64,000 nucleotides of DNA from Erythrobacter sp. SDW2 (GTDB taxonomy: Bacteria > Pseudomonadota > Alphaproteobacteria > Sphingomonadales > Sphingomonadaceae). Under the pieces are notes generated by a model that worked only from the letters and a program-made list of their open reading frames with translations, made no database searches and was not told the origin of the DNA. The stretch lies in the NCBI RefSeq assembly GCF_021431965.1, contig NZ_CP090370.1, positions 2,294,001-2,358,000 of the forward strand, read 5' to 3'. The translations under genes were made by a program, and so were the position numbers. Positions 8,678 to 17,429 of the stretch are shown here, in pieces (the first letter of the stretch is position 1; every line of letters begins with the position of its first letter).

Positions 8678-10352
8678 ATGTCCGCCCAGTATGCCTATGT
8701 CATGAAGAACATGACCAAGAGCTTCCCCGGTGCCCAGAAGCCGGTGCTCAACAACATCAATCTCCAATTCTACCAGGGCGCGAAGATCGGCATCGTCGGC
8801 CCCAACGGTGCCGGCAAATCGACTCTGATCAAGATCATGGCCGGGGTCGATACCGACTTCACCGGCGAGGCCTGGGCCGGCGAAGGCATCACCGTCGGCT
8901 ATCTCGAGCAGGAGCCCGAGCTCGACCCGACCAAGACCGTGCTGGAAAACGTCAAGGACGGCGCGCGCGAAACCGCCGACATGGTCGAGCGCTTCAACGC
9001 CATCGGCATGGAAATGGCCGAGCCCGACGCGGATTTCGACAAGCTTGGCGCCGAAATGGCCGAGCTGCAGGACAAGATCGACGCGGTCGACGGCTGGACG
9101 CTCGACAACCAGCTCGAAGTGGCGATGGAGGCCCTGCGGTGCCCGCCGGGCGACATGGGCGTCGAAAGCCTTTCGGGCGGTGAAAAGCGCCGCGTCGCGC
9201 TCACCCGCCTGCTGATCCAGAAGCCCAGCATCCTGCTGCTCGACGAACCGACCAACCACTTGGATGCCGAAAGCGTCCAGTGGCTCGAAAACCATCTCAA
9301 GGAATATGCCGGTGCGGTGCTGATGATCACCCACGACCGCTACTTCCTCGACAACGTCGTCGGCTGGATCCTCGAACTCGATCGCGGGTCCTACTACCCC
9401 TACGAAGGCAACTACTCGACCTATCTCGAGAAGAAGGCCAAGCGTATGGAGCAGGAAAGCCGCGAGGAAAGCGGCAAACAGAAGGCGCTCCAGCGCGAGC
9501 TCGAATGGATCCGGCAGACCCCGGCCGCGCGCCAGACCAAGTCCAAGGCGCGTATCCGCAAGTTCGAGGAGCTGCAGAACAGCCAGGACAGCCGCCAGGT
9601 CGGCAAGGCCCAGATCGTCATCCAGGTGCCCGAACGTCTGGGCGGCAAGGTGATCGAGGCCAAGAACCTGACCAAGGCCTATGGCGACAAGCTGCTGTTC
9701 GAGAACCTCAGCTTCATGCTGCCCCCCGGCGGCATCGTCGGTGTGATCGGGCCGAACGGCGCGGGCAAGTCCACCCTGTTCAAGATCCTGACCGGCAAGG
9801 AAACGCCTGACAGCGGCACGGTGGAAATCGGCCAGACCGTGCACCTCGGCTATGTCGACCAGAGCCGCGACCATCTCGATGGCAGCAAGAACGTGTGGGA
9901 GGAAATCTCCGACGGGCTCGATTACATGAAGATCAACGGCCAGGACATGAGCACGCGGGCTTACGTGGGCGCGTTCAACTTCAAGGGTGCGGACCAGCAG
10001 AAGAACGTCGGCAAGCTGTCAGGCGGCGAACGCAACCGCGTGCACATGGCCAAGATGCTGAAGGCTGGCGGCAATGTGCTGCTGCTGGACGAACCGACCA
10101 ACGATCTCGACGTCGAAACGCTGGCGGCGCTGGAAGACGCGATCGAGAACTTCGCCGGCTGCGCCGTGGTCATCAGCCACGACCGTTTTCTTCCTCGACC
10201 GCCTGGCAACGCATATCCTCGCCTTCGAAGGCAACAGCCATGTCGAATGGTTCGAAGGGAACTTCGAGGCTTACGAGGAAGACAAGCGCCGTCGCCTGGG
10301 CGATGCCGCGGATCGTCCGACGCGGTTGGCTTACAAGAAGCTGACGCGTTGA
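8678..10352 (+). pseudogene. ettA: Energy-dependent translational throttle ATPase EttA, with 1-nt frameshift
   Basis: An ABC-F protein with two ATPase domains. EttA binds the ribosomal E site and gates translation by ATP/ADP ratio. Visible are Walker A GPNGAGKS at about residues 41-48 and 357-364, signatures LSGGEKRRVAL and LSGGERNRVHM, Walker B LLLDEPTNHLD and LLLDEPTNDLD, and the arm/linker between domains. The reading frame breaks at a TTTT run (10186-10189). One extra T converts the expected HDRFFLDRLATHILAFEG into HDRFLPRPPGNAYP and continues to 10357. The correct C terminus (ending LAYKKLTR) resumes in the next frame and stops at 10352. This is either a base-calling error in a homopolymer or a real recent lesion. 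Everything upstream is intact. Confidence 0.9.
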
Positions 10353-10395
10353 TTTAGAACACCCGGAATCCTTCGCGCCGTTGTCGCTGCTCCCG

Positions 10396-10419
10396 TCATC
10401 CCCGCATCTACCGGGATGA
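10396..10419. terminator. Hairpin between convergent ettA and LacI-like genes
   Basis: TCATCCC (10396-10402) pairs with GGGATGA (10413-10419) between two convergent genes. It begins with the same GTCATCCC word as the larger repeats around ubiA and may be a degenerate relative. It could serve as a bidirectional terminator. Confidence 0.4.
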
Positions 10420-10432
10420 GGGGCAAGCGATC

Positions 10433-11260
10433 TTAGCCCTCTACCACCCGCACCGACTCCCGTTCGACAATCTCGAACGGCACCACCACCTGCTCGTTCG
10501 GCAGGCGCGGGTTGCGCAGGCGCGCGGCGATGAGTGTCGCGGCCGCCTCACCCATCGCTTCGCACGGCTGGCGGACCGTCGTCAGCTGCGGACGCACCTG
10601 GGTCGCCACGGCGTTGTCGTCGTAGCCGACCAGCGAGATGTCACCCGGGATGGCGATGTTCTGGCGCGCAGCCGCATCGATGATCCCGGCGGCCATGTCG
10701 TCGTTGCTGGCAAAGATCGCGGTTGCCCCGGCGGCGAACAACTTGCCCGCTTGAGCCCGGCCCGATTCGCGGGTGAAGTCACCCTGCACCACCAGCGCCT
10801 GGTCCACCCGCATCCCCTTGGCGCCGAGCGCGTTGGCATAACCGTTGTAGCGCCGCATGCTGACGAGGTGGCTGCTTGGTCCGCGGACTATCCCGATCCG
10901 GCGATGTCCGGCGGCTGTGAGAACCGCAGTGACGGCAGACGCGGCCTCGAACTCGTCCATGCCCACTACACACCCACGCTCCGGATCGAGCAGCGCGGCA
11001 ATGCGGACAAAGGGAATGCCGCTCGCTTCGACGTGCGAGAGGAAATGGCGATCATCGGACACCGGCGGCGTCACGATGAGACCGCCATAGTGCGTAGGAT
11101 CGAACACCTCCTTGGTAGTTTTCCCCTGGCCATGGATATTGATCGAAACGAGTTCCGCGTTCTCGCGCCCAAGCATCTTCGCCGCCCCTGTGCGAATCCG
11201 CCCGACATAGTCCCAGCCCGGATTGTCCGATAGCAGCAGCACCCTCTTCGAGGCCGACAT
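10433..11260 (-). CDS. LacI-family sensor domain protein lacking the HTH
   Basis: A 275-residue protein matching the periplasmic-binding-protein-like sensor domain of LacI/GalR regulators: RVLLLSDNPGWDYVGRI, GGLIVTPPVSDD, GHRRIGIVRGPSSH, AIFASNDDMAAGIIDAA, DISLVGYDDNAVA and QLTTVRQP occur in family order. The usual ~60-residue N-terminal LacI helix-turn-helix is missing, and an in-frame TAG lies immediately upstream of the ATG. A GGGGAG ribosome site is placed 8 nt before the ATG, so translation from here looks genuine. None of the upstream frames encodes an HTH. It may be a truncated regulator or a ligand-binding protein with another job. Confidence 0.8.
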   Translation of the reverse strand: MSASKRVLLLSDNPGWDYVGRIRTGAAKMLGRENAELVSINIHGQGKTTKEVFDPTHYGGLIVTPPVSDDRHFLSHVEASGIPFVRIAALLDPERGCVVGMDEFEAASAVTAVLTAAGHRRIGIVRGPSSHLVSMRRYNGYANALGAKGMRVDQALVVQGDFTRESGRAQAGKLFAAGATAIFASNDDMAAGIIDAAARQNIAIPGDISLVGYDDNAVATQVRPQLTTVRQPCEAMGEAAATLIAARLRNPRLPNEQVVVPFEIVERESVRVVEG

Positions 11261-11289
11261 CTCCTATTCTCCCCAATGAAGCGCCTTTA

Positions 11290-11303
11290 TGGTAGCGCTA
11301 TCA
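11290..11303. promoter_or_regulatory. LacI/GalR-type operator
   Basis: TGGTAGCGCTATCA is a 14-bp near-perfect palindrome (6 of 7 pairs) with the central CG step typical of LacI-family operators. It lies about 30 nt upstream of the HTH-less LacI-like gene. Operators of this TGNTAGCGCTANCA form are known for sugar-responsive LacI regulators in Gram-negative bacteria. Confidence 0.6.
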
Positions 11304-11371
11304 GACCTCGGATAATAGAATTTGACAACTAAGAACAGGTCAACGAGGCCGTGCATCCACGGGGATGAATG

Positions 11372-11953
11372 TTAGGGCGTTACCCAATTGCCCCGCCATG
11401 CCCCGGCGGTGCGGACGAATTGAGCCCGGCGGTGGCCGGTGTGGGCGAGAGTGAACCAATCGAGTTCATCGATGGTCACCAGCAAGATCGCGAAGTTCTC
11501 GCGCGCAGGGAGCAGTTGCGCATCGTCCGGTTCGACGCCTTCGAACTGGGGCGGCAATCCCGAGCTTGGTCCATCGGCGACGCTGCCCGGCCCCTCGCCC
11601 AAATAGCAGCGGCGGGCGAAGTTGGTGCTCTCCGCCCAGGCGGCGTCGACCAGTGCCCCGGCCCGCTCGATTCGCCCGCTGCCGCGGGTGCGGATCTGCA
11701 ACTTGGCCTCGCGGTCATAGAACAGCACGCCGACCGGGGCTCTAGCGCCTATCACGCCGGCCTTGGGGGCGCGGGAATCGGTGTGGAAGCGCAATGTCAT
11801 GGTATCGGGATTGAAGGCCCGCAACACCATGACCCGCGTATCGGCATCGGCGGTGGCGACGACCGGCGTGTGCATCGCGCTGCGCCGGTCATTCGCCGCT
11901 TGCGCTAGGCGGCTGTCGATATCCTCGCGGATGGCTTCGAGCGTCGCAATCAT
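11372..11953 (-). CDS. Pyridoxamine 5'-phosphate oxidase-like FMN-binding protein
   Basis: A 193-residue protein of the Alr4036/PNPOx-like flavin-binding split-barrel family. Characteristic segments are RRSAMHTPVVATADAD near residue 23, VMVLRAFNPDTMTLRFHTDSR, and the C-terminal tryptophan-rich TGHRRAQF...WRGNWVTP, typical of FMN binding. The reaction is unknown; relatives oxidise or reduce small molecules using FMN. I chose the ATG giving MIATLEAIREDID because GAAGGGA lies a few nt upstream; a TTG start 54 nt further out would add 18 residues. The gene is single, with the LacI-like gene 111 nt downstream. Confidence 0.8.
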   Translation of the reverse strand: MIATLEAIREDIDSRLAQAANDRRSAMHTPVVATADADTRVMVLRAFNPDTMTLRFHTDSRAPKAGVIGARAPVGVLFYDREAKLQIRTRGSGRIERAGALVDAAWAESTNFARRCYLGEGPGSVADGPSSGLPPQFEGVEPDDAQLLPARENFAILLVTIDELDWFTLAHTGHRRAQFVRTAGAWRGNWVTP

Positions 11954-12138
11954 GGACGTCCCTTCACCGCGGGGTAGCATTTCGTCAAGCTCCGGTTCAT
12001 TCAGCAAATCCTATTCAAACATTAACAGAGGGCGATCATGGCGGTTCAGAAACGGCTCAGTTCGCCTCTCATATTCTGCAACTTACCGTCAGGGCCGATG
12101 TGGTGGGCAACGCGGCAACAGGAAGGAACCAGGTACCC

Positions 12139-13248
12139 ATGACGATCAAGCAACTCCTCAATGCCAGCGGCATTGGCGCCTTGGCCGCTGTGCTCGCATT
12201 GAGCGCTGTCCCGGCACAAGCTTCTGCCAATGATGACATGCAGCGCGCCGAGGGTGGCGAACGTGGAGGCAGCCGCGATGGCGTGAGGGCACCGCGCTCG
12301 CAGCCGGCTTCCGAGCCGCGCGAGGTTCCTCGCCCGCAGGTCCAGCGCCCGCAGGGGCAGCCGCGGGCCCAGGAACGCCGCGAATCTGCGCCGCCGCCGC
12401 CGCGCCGGACCGAGCGCCCTGCCTATACGCCGCCTGCACCGCGTGCCGGTGTCGAGCGTCCCACTCGCGTCGAACCCCGCTTCGAGCCGCGTCGTGCCGA
12501 AGCGCCGGCCCCGCGTGCCGACCGCGAGGCTCGCGGTGACTGGCGCCGTGAAGTCGCCCGTGCCGGCGAGCGCCGCGAAGAGCGTCGTGGCGGTCCGGTC
12601 GGCCGGATCGAAACGCCGCGCGCTGCTCCCCCGGTAACCTCGGGCCGTGATGACCGCCGCACCGAACGGCGCGGGGAATGGCGCGCTGACGACCGCCGCA
12701 CCGATCGCCGCGAAGATCGCCGTGATGAATGGCGCGATGGACGTCGGGGCGAATGGCGCGATGGCCGCCGTGCAGAGCGGCGCGAAGATCGCCGCGAGTG
12801 GCGGGATGATCGCCGTGCAGAGCGTCGCGAAGATCGCCGCGAGTGGCGGGATGATCGGCGTGACCAGCGTCGGGACTGGCGCCGCGACCAACGCCGCGAC
12901 CGTTACTATGATGGCCGTCGTTGGCACGACTATGACCGCTGGGACAGACGCCACTGGCGCAGCGACCGTCGCTATGACTGGTACGGCTATCGCGCGGGCA
13001 ACCGCAGCCTGTACCGGATCGGACGCTACTACTCGCCCTATCGCTCGCATCGCTACAGCCGGCTCAGTATCGGGTTCTATCTCGACAGCCTGTTCTTCGG
13101 CAGCCGCTACTGGATCTCCGATCCGTGGCAGTACCGCTTGCCGGAGGTCTACGGCCCCTACCGCTGGGTCCGCTATTACGACGACGTGCTGCTGGTGAAC
13201 ATCTACACCGGCGAAGTGGTCGACGTGATCTACGACTTCTTCTGGTAA
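12139..13248 (+). CDS. RcnB-like envelope protein with Arg/Asp-rich repeats
   Basis: A 369-residue protein with a signal peptide (ALSAVPAQASA, cleavage near residue 30), so exported. The middle (about 35-260) is highly charged and Pro/Arg-rich, and becomes a near-perfect repeat of REDRREWRDDRRAE units between about residues 190 and 245. The C terminus is a Tyr/Trp-rich RcnB-like domain (RYYDGRRWHDYDRW; YYDDVLLVNIYTGEVVDVIY). The start has an AGGAAGGAA ribosome site. RcnB in E. coli affects Ni/Co homeostasis in the periplasm, but these sphingomonad homologues have no tested role. Binding of metal or anionic polymer is only inference. Confidence 0.78.
   Translation: MTIKQLLNASGIGALAAVLALSAVPAQASANDDMQRAEGGERGGSRDGVRAPRSQPASEPREVPRPQVQRPQGQPRAQERRESAPPPPRRTERPAYTPPAPRAGVERPTRVEPRFEPRRAEAPAPRADREARGDWRREVARAGERREERRGGPVGRIETPRAAPPVTSGRDDRRTERRGEWRADDRRTDRREDRRDEWRDGRRGEWRDGRRAERREDRREWRDDRRAERREDRREWRDDRRDQRRDWRRDQRRDRYYDGRRWHDYDRWDRRHWRSDRRYDWYGYRAGNRSLYRIGRYYSPYRSHRYSRLSIGFYLDSLFFGSRYWISDPWQYRLPEVYGPYRWVRYYDDVLLVNIYTGEVVDVIYDFFW
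12715..12880 (+). repeat. In-gene tandem repeat encoding Arg/Asp-rich units
   Basis: GAAGATCGCCGCGAGTGGCG recurs with its flanks at a spacing of about 45 nt, embedded in looser copies of GATCGCCG and GAATGGCGCGATGG. It codes for the charged repeat of the RcnB-like protein and is a likely site of length variation. Confidence 0.7.
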
Positions 13249-13298
13249 GGCGTTACATCGCTGATCCGCCGGGCCGATGGGGGTCTGCCCGGCACCGT

Positions 13299-13336
13299 GA
13301 AACCCCCGCCCCGGTTCCTGCCCGGGCGGGGGTTTC
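13299..13336. terminator. Bidirectional terminator hairpin
   Basis: GAAACCCCCGCCC (13299-13311) and GGGCGGGGGTTTC (13324-13336) form a perfect 13-bp stem with a 12-nt loop, between the convergent RcnB-like and cytochrome b561 genes. The A/T ends of the stem give a short U tract on either strand. Confidence 0.75.
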
Positions 13337-13345
13337 CATTTGTGG

Positions 13346-13894
13346 TTACGCTTTCCCCCACGGCAGCATGCGGGCAAGCCCGCCGCTCTTGTCGTAAAAA
13401 GTGTGCTTCAGCGCGCCGAGGATGTGGAGGCCGATCAGGTAGATCATGATCTCGCCGCCGGTCTTGTGGAAGCCGATGATGGTCTTCGCCATGTCGAGGT
13501 TCTGTCCAACCGGTAGCGCGGGAACAGCGAAGGCGCCGAAAAACGAGATGTCCTTGCCCGCGAACGACCCTGCCAGCCAACCACCAAGCGGCAGGCCGAC
13601 CAGCATGACATAGAACATGGCATGGACAGTGCGCGACAGCACCCGTTCCCATTTCGCCATCGTATCGGGCAGCGGCGGGACCTTGTGGCTGAGGCGCCAG
13701 GCCAGCCGGGCAATGGTCAGGGCCAGAATGGCAATGCCGATTGCCTTGTGGTTGCCGAGCAGTGCGGCTTCGTCGACTTCGCTGGCATGCTCCGCCGCCT
13801 CGACAATGCGCCAGTTGACGATCACCAGTACGGCGATCAGCCAGTGGAAGACCATTGCCCCGGTCGAATACTTGCTGCGTCCCGTATCAGTCAT
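13346..13894 (-). CDS. Cytochrome b561 family protein
   Basis: A 182-residue di-heme membrane cytochrome b. Four hydrophobic segments are seen at about residues 13-32, 50-68, 91-112 and 146-165. Histidines in helices suitable for heme ligation are MVFHWLIAVLV, GNHKAIGIAI, RTVHAMFYVM and LIGLHILGALKH. Family members pass electrons from quinol or other donors and often serve oxidative-stress defence. The gene is single, convergent with the RcnB-like gene and divergent from the 2OG oxygenase (70 nt apart). The electron acceptor is unknown. Confidence 0.88.
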   Translation of the reverse strand: MTDTGRSKYSTGAMVFHWLIAVLVIVNWRIVEAAEHASEVDEAALLGNHKAIGIAILALTIARLAWRLSHKVPPLPDTMAKWERVLSRTVHAMFYVMLVGLPLGGWLAGSFAGKDISFFGAFAVPALPVGQNLDMAKTIIGFHKTGGEIMIYLIGLHILGALKHTFYDKSGGLARMLPWGKA

Positions 13895-13964
13895 ACAAAG
13901 CCTCTTCAGAAAGACCCGCTGGCAAAGCTAGCACCGCGCCTCAGCTGCTGCTAGCATTCCCGTC

Positions 13965-14633
13965 ATGGCTACGACTACACTGGTTCCCGACAAGGATGCC
14001 CTGGCCCGTGTGGGTCGCATGGTGCGCAAGAAGCTCGACAGTGATCCGCGGGTCAACAAGCTCGTCACCGACAAAGCGGAAATCTACGCGATCCAGGAAT
14101 TCGTCACCGGCGAAGAGTGCAAGAAGCTGATGATGATGATCGATGTTGTCGCCCAGCCCAGCCAGCTTTACGAAGGCACCGAACGCGAGGGATTCCGCAC
14201 CTCTTACTCAGGCAATTTCAATCCGCATGATCCGCTGGTGAAGGACATTTCCGACCGGATCGACATGGCACTCGGTCTGCCGGCCCAGCTTGGCGAAACT
14301 ATCCAGGGGCAGCGTTACGCAGCGGGCCAGCAGTTCAAGCCGCACCATGATTTCTTTCACACCACCGAAGCCTATTGGCCACCGGAGAAAAAGCGCGGCG
14401 GGCAGCGCAGCTGGACCGCGATGCTCTACCTCAACCAGGTCGAGGCGGGCGGGGCGACCGCCTTCGTCAATGTGGGGCTCAAGATTCCGCCGAAGCCGGG
14501 GGTTCTGCTGATCTGGAACAATGCCTCGCCCGACGGGGTCCCCAACTTCGACACACTCCACGCCGGGACACCGGTCGAGCGCGGGGTGAAATACGTCATC
14601 ACCAAGTGGTATCGCACCCGCAAGTGGAAATGA
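13965..14633 (+). CDS. 2OG-Fe(II) oxygenase, prolyl 4-hydroxylase-like
   Basis: A 222-residue P4Hc-domain oxygenase. The facial triad is His127 and Asp129 (FKPHHDFF) with distal His199 (DTLHAGTPV), and Lys209 or Lys214 (GVKYVITKWYR) fits the 2-oxoglutarate carboxylate anchor. Such enzymes hydroxylate protein prolines or small molecules using O2 and 2-oxoglutarate. A short N-terminal helical region precedes the catalytic core, and no export signal is seen. The substrate is not evident. It is convergent with the LOV kinase gene, 2 nt between stops. Confidence 0.88.
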   Translation: MATTTLVPDKDALARVGRMVRKKLDSDPRVNKLVTDKAEIYAIQEFVTGEECKKLMMMIDVVAQPSQLYEGTEREGFRTSYSGNFNPHDPLVKDISDRIDMALGLPAQLGETIQGQRYAAGQQFKPHHDFFHTTEAYWPPEKKRGGQRSWTAMLYLNQVEAGGATAFVNVGLKIPPKPGVLLIWNNASPDGVPNFDTLHAGTPVERGVKYVITKWYRTRKWK

Positions 14634-14635
14634 CG

Positions 14636-15745
14636 TCAGGCGGGCAGTTGCAGCGCGATTGTCACCCCGAGCCCGGTCGCGGCGAAGCTGCGGGTCACCT
14701 TGCCACCGAAACTGGCCAGCATTCCGTCGACCAGCAGGGTGCCCGTCCCCTTGCCGACGTCGGCTGAGGGTTCGAGCGACGGCCCGCCAAGTTCCCGCCA
14801 CTGTAGCCGAAGGTCCCTGCCTTGGCACTGCCAGCGGATCGAAACCCGGCCCGCTGCGACGCTGAGGGCACCGTACTTGATGGCGTTGGTGGCCAGTTCG
14901 TGCAACGCAAGGCCCAATGCGGTGACCATGCGCGATTCGAGTGCGACTTCTGGCCCTTCCATCGTCACACGGTCGGGGAAGCGGTTGCGATATGGCTTCA
15001 TGACCGCGTCGACCAGGGCGCCCAGTTCAGCGCCTTCATTCCCGTCTGCTTCCGGGAGTGTCACCTTGTGCGCCGCAGCCAGTGCGGCAAGCCGTTCGCT
15101 GAGCTTCTCGGCATAGGCCCGCACGTCGTTCTCGCGCCGTGCGGTCAGGCCGACGATGGCGTTGATGACCGAGAAGATGTTGTCCGTCCGATGCTTGAGC
15201 TCGCGTGCCACCAGCGCCTGCATCGCCGTGTTCTGGCGTTCACCCATCAGCTCGGTGATGTCCCACTGCGAACCGTAGTAATAGGCCAGCGCGCCTTGCT
15301 GGTCATAGATCGGCCCCACATGGACCGCGTTCCAGAACGGTGTGCCGTCCTTCTTGTAGTTGAGCAGATCGACAACCGTGTAGCGGCCGGCCGCAATGCC
15401 ATCCCTAAGCTTTACGACACTGGCGCGGTCGGTGGCAGGCCCCTGCAGGAACCGGCAATTGCGCCCCAACACTTCCTCGCGGGCATAGCCGGTCAGGTCG
15501 AGGAAGGCCTGGTTGACGTAGACAATCGGGCAATCGGACTCATGCGGGTCCGATATGGCGATAGCCATCCGCGTCTGCTGGGTGGTCTCGATGAACAGAT
15601 GTGCCGGATCGATCCGCAAATCGCGCGGATCGAGCACACCGCGCAGGTCCATTTGCGCTGTATCGAATTCCCTGGCGGCTTGTGGGCTTATCTCGCCGCG
15701 GGGCGGAATGTCCGACGTAGTCGGCTTGTCACTGCTGTCGTTCAC
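14636..15745 (-). CDS. Blue-light LOV-domain HWE histidine kinase
   Basis: A 369-residue soluble kinase. A LOV-type PAS domain (about 50-165) carries the flavin-reactive motif GRNCRFLQGP with Cys97, together with NYKKDGTPFWN and YYYGSQWDIT, which are LOV hallmarks. The kinase core is of the HWE type: phospho-acceptor His185 (ARELKHRTDN), ATP-binding ALHELATNAIKYGAL, and WRELGGP, the W-x-E element. This matches short soluble LOV-HWE kinases known from Erythrobacter. The start is taken as GTG (VNDSSDKP), just clear of the lysK 3' end; a Met at 15652 is an alternative. A response regulator is not nearby. Confidence 0.9.
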   Translation of the reverse strand: MNDSSDKPTTSDIPPRGEISPQAAREFDTAQMDLRGVLDPRDLRIDPAHLFIETTQQTRMAIAISDPHESDCPIVYVNQAFLDLTGYAREEVLGRNCRFLQGPATDRASVVKLRDGIAAGRYTVVDLLNYKKDGTPFWNAVHVGPIYDQQGALAYYYGSQWDITELMGERQNTAMQALVARELKHRTDNIFSVINAIVGLTARRENDVRAYAEKLSERLAALAAAHKVTLPEADGNEGAELGALVDAVMKPYRNRFPDRVTMEGPEVALESRMVTALGLALHELATNAIKYGALSVAAGRVSIRWQCQGRDLRLQWRELGGPSLEPSADVGKGTGTLLVDGMLASFGGKVTRSFAATGLGVTIALQLPA

Positions 15746-15800
15746 TCGAATCCATTCCGTTGGCAGCGAGAGCCCCACCCTCGTCCCAGCAGTTTCCCAA

Positions 15801-17429
15801 TCAGGCCTTTTCGAGTGCCTGAGCGATGAGCTTACGCGTGTTATCAATACCATACAAGCGAATGAAACTGCCCATGCGCGGCCCCTGGTCGCTGCCGAGC
15901 AGGGTCTGGTAGAGCGCCTTGAACCAGTCGCGCAGGTTCTCGAAGCCATATTCCTCGCGCTTGCCGATCTCATAGACTTCGGTCTGCAGATGTTCCGCAC
16001 TCATCGACGGATCGGCGCTAGCCAGTACCGTATCGAGCGCCTTCAGCGCCGCGGCCTCGTTCGCGGTCGGGGCACGCTTGCTCAGCGTCGGGGCGATGAA
16101 ATCGCGGGTATAGGCCACCGCCGCTGCGATCATCCGGTCGAGCACCGGCCCGCGCGGGACCCCGCCCAGATAGGTGTCGAGATAATCCGCCAGATTGGCC
16201 TCGGTCGCCTCGGTCCCCAGCACGCTGGCTAGGTTGAGCAGAAGGCCGAAGCTGACGGGCAGCGCATCGCCCTCGCCCGGCGCTTCTTCGGCGTCCCAGC
16301 CGCCATTGGCGCGCAGCAGGTTCCACACCGGATTGCCCAGCTTCTTGTCGAGTTCCTGCGTCGGGATGGCAGCGCGGAACTGCCAGTAATCGTCGACCGC
16401 ACGCGGGATCACGCCGACATGCAGCTGCTTCGCGCTCTTGGGATTGGGGAAGATGTAGAAACCCAGGCTCTCTTCGGTGCCATAGGTCAGCCATTCCTCG
16501 ATCGTCAGCCCGTTGCCCTTGGACTTGGAGATCTTCTCGCCCTTCTCGTCGAGGAACAGCTCGTAGATCAACCCTTCCGGCTTACGACCACCGAGAGCCT
16601 GGACGATTTTGCCGGACTGAATGCCGCTGTCGGTCAAATCCTTGCCGTACATCTCGTAATCGACTCCGAGCGCATACCAGCGCATCGCCCAGTCGACCTT
16701 CCATTGCAGCTTGGCCATGCCGCCCAGCGCGCTCTGCTCGACGATCGTGCCGTCCTCGTCGGTGAAGCGCACCGTGCCCGCTTCGGCATCGACCACTTCG
16801 ACCGGCACCTGCAGCACCTTGCCCGTCACCGGACTGATCGGCAGCACCGGCGAATAGCTCGCCGCGCGTTCCGCCCTAAGGGTCGGCAGCATGATGTCGA
16901 GGATCGCCTGATTCTTGCGCAACACCTGCTTCAATGCCTCGTCGAAATGACCCGAATTGTACATGTCGGACGAAGCGACGAATTCGTAATCGAAGCCGAA
17001 ACGATCAAGGAAGTCGCGCAGCATGGCATTGTTGTGATGCGCGAAGCTGGCGTGCCCGGCCTCGAACGGGTCAGGAATGCGGCTGAGCGGCTTGTGCAAA
17101 TTGGCCTCGAGCACTTCGCGGTTCGGAACATTGTCCGGCACCTTGCGCAATCCGTCCATGTCGTCGCTGAAGGCGACCAGCCGGGTCTTGCCGTCTTCAG
17201 GCCGTGCCCCGATCATCGCTTCGAAGGCGCGCCGCACCAGCGTAGTGCGGAGAACTTCCTGGAAGGTGCCGATATGCGGCAGGCCGCTGGGGCCATAACC
17301 GGTTTCGAACAGCACAGGGGACCCGTCAGGCTTTGTCCCGTCGGGATAGCGCTTGAGCAGCCGCTGCGCCTCCTGGAACGGCCAGGACTTGGAGACACGG
17401 GCGGCGGCGATCAGGTCTTGCATGCTCAT
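15801..17429 (-). CDS. lysK: Lysyl-tRNA synthetase, class I
   Basis: A 542-residue class I lysine-tRNA ligase, the archaeal-type enzyme that replaces class II LysRS in many alphaproteobacteria. The Rossmann-fold signature HIGH appears as GPSGLPHIGT (about 46-55) and KMSKS as KISKSKGN (about 297-304). The C-terminal half is the alpha-helical anticodon-binding cage. It charges tRNA-Lys in the cytoplasm. The ATG giving MSMQDL is used; a second Met 6 nt downstream is possible. The LOV kinase gene follows 55 nt downstream on the same strand. Confidence 0.95.
   Translation of the reverse strand: MSMQDLIAAARVSKSWPFQEAQRLLKRYPDGTKPDGSPVLFETGYGPSGLPHIGTFQEVLRTTLVRRAFEAMIGARPEDGKTRLVAFSDDMDGLRKVPDNVPNREVLEANLHKPLSRIPDPFEAGHASFAHHNNAMLRDFLDRFGFDYEFVASSDMYNSGHFDEALKQVLRKNQAILDIMLPTLRAERAASYSPVLPISPVTGKVLQVPVEVVDAEAGTVRFTDEDGTIVEQSALGGMAKLQWKVDWAMRWYALGVDYEMYGKDLTDSGIQSGKIVQALGGRKPEGLIYELFLDEKGEKISKSKGNGLTIEEWLTYGTEESLGFYIFPNPKSAKQLHVGVIPRAVDDYWQFRAAIPTQELDKKLGNPVWNLLRANGGWDAEEAPGEGDALPVSFGLLLNLASVLGTEATEANLADYLDTYLGGVPRGPVLDRMIAAAVAYTRDFIAPTLSKRAPTANEAAALKALDTVLASADPSMSAEHLQTEVYEIGKREEYGFENLRDWFKALYQTLLGSDQGPRMGSFIRLYGIDNTRKLIAQALEKA

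Noticed and set aside
10186-10189. Programmed ribosomal frameshifting in ettA
   Set aside because: The site lacks an in-frame stop, slippery heptamer or obvious downstream pseudoknot, and EttA is not known to use frameshifting.
12100-12138. Upstream start for the RcnB-like gene
   Set aside because: The internal ATG at 12139 has an AGGAAGGAA site and begins a normal signal peptide; the longer form would disrupt it.
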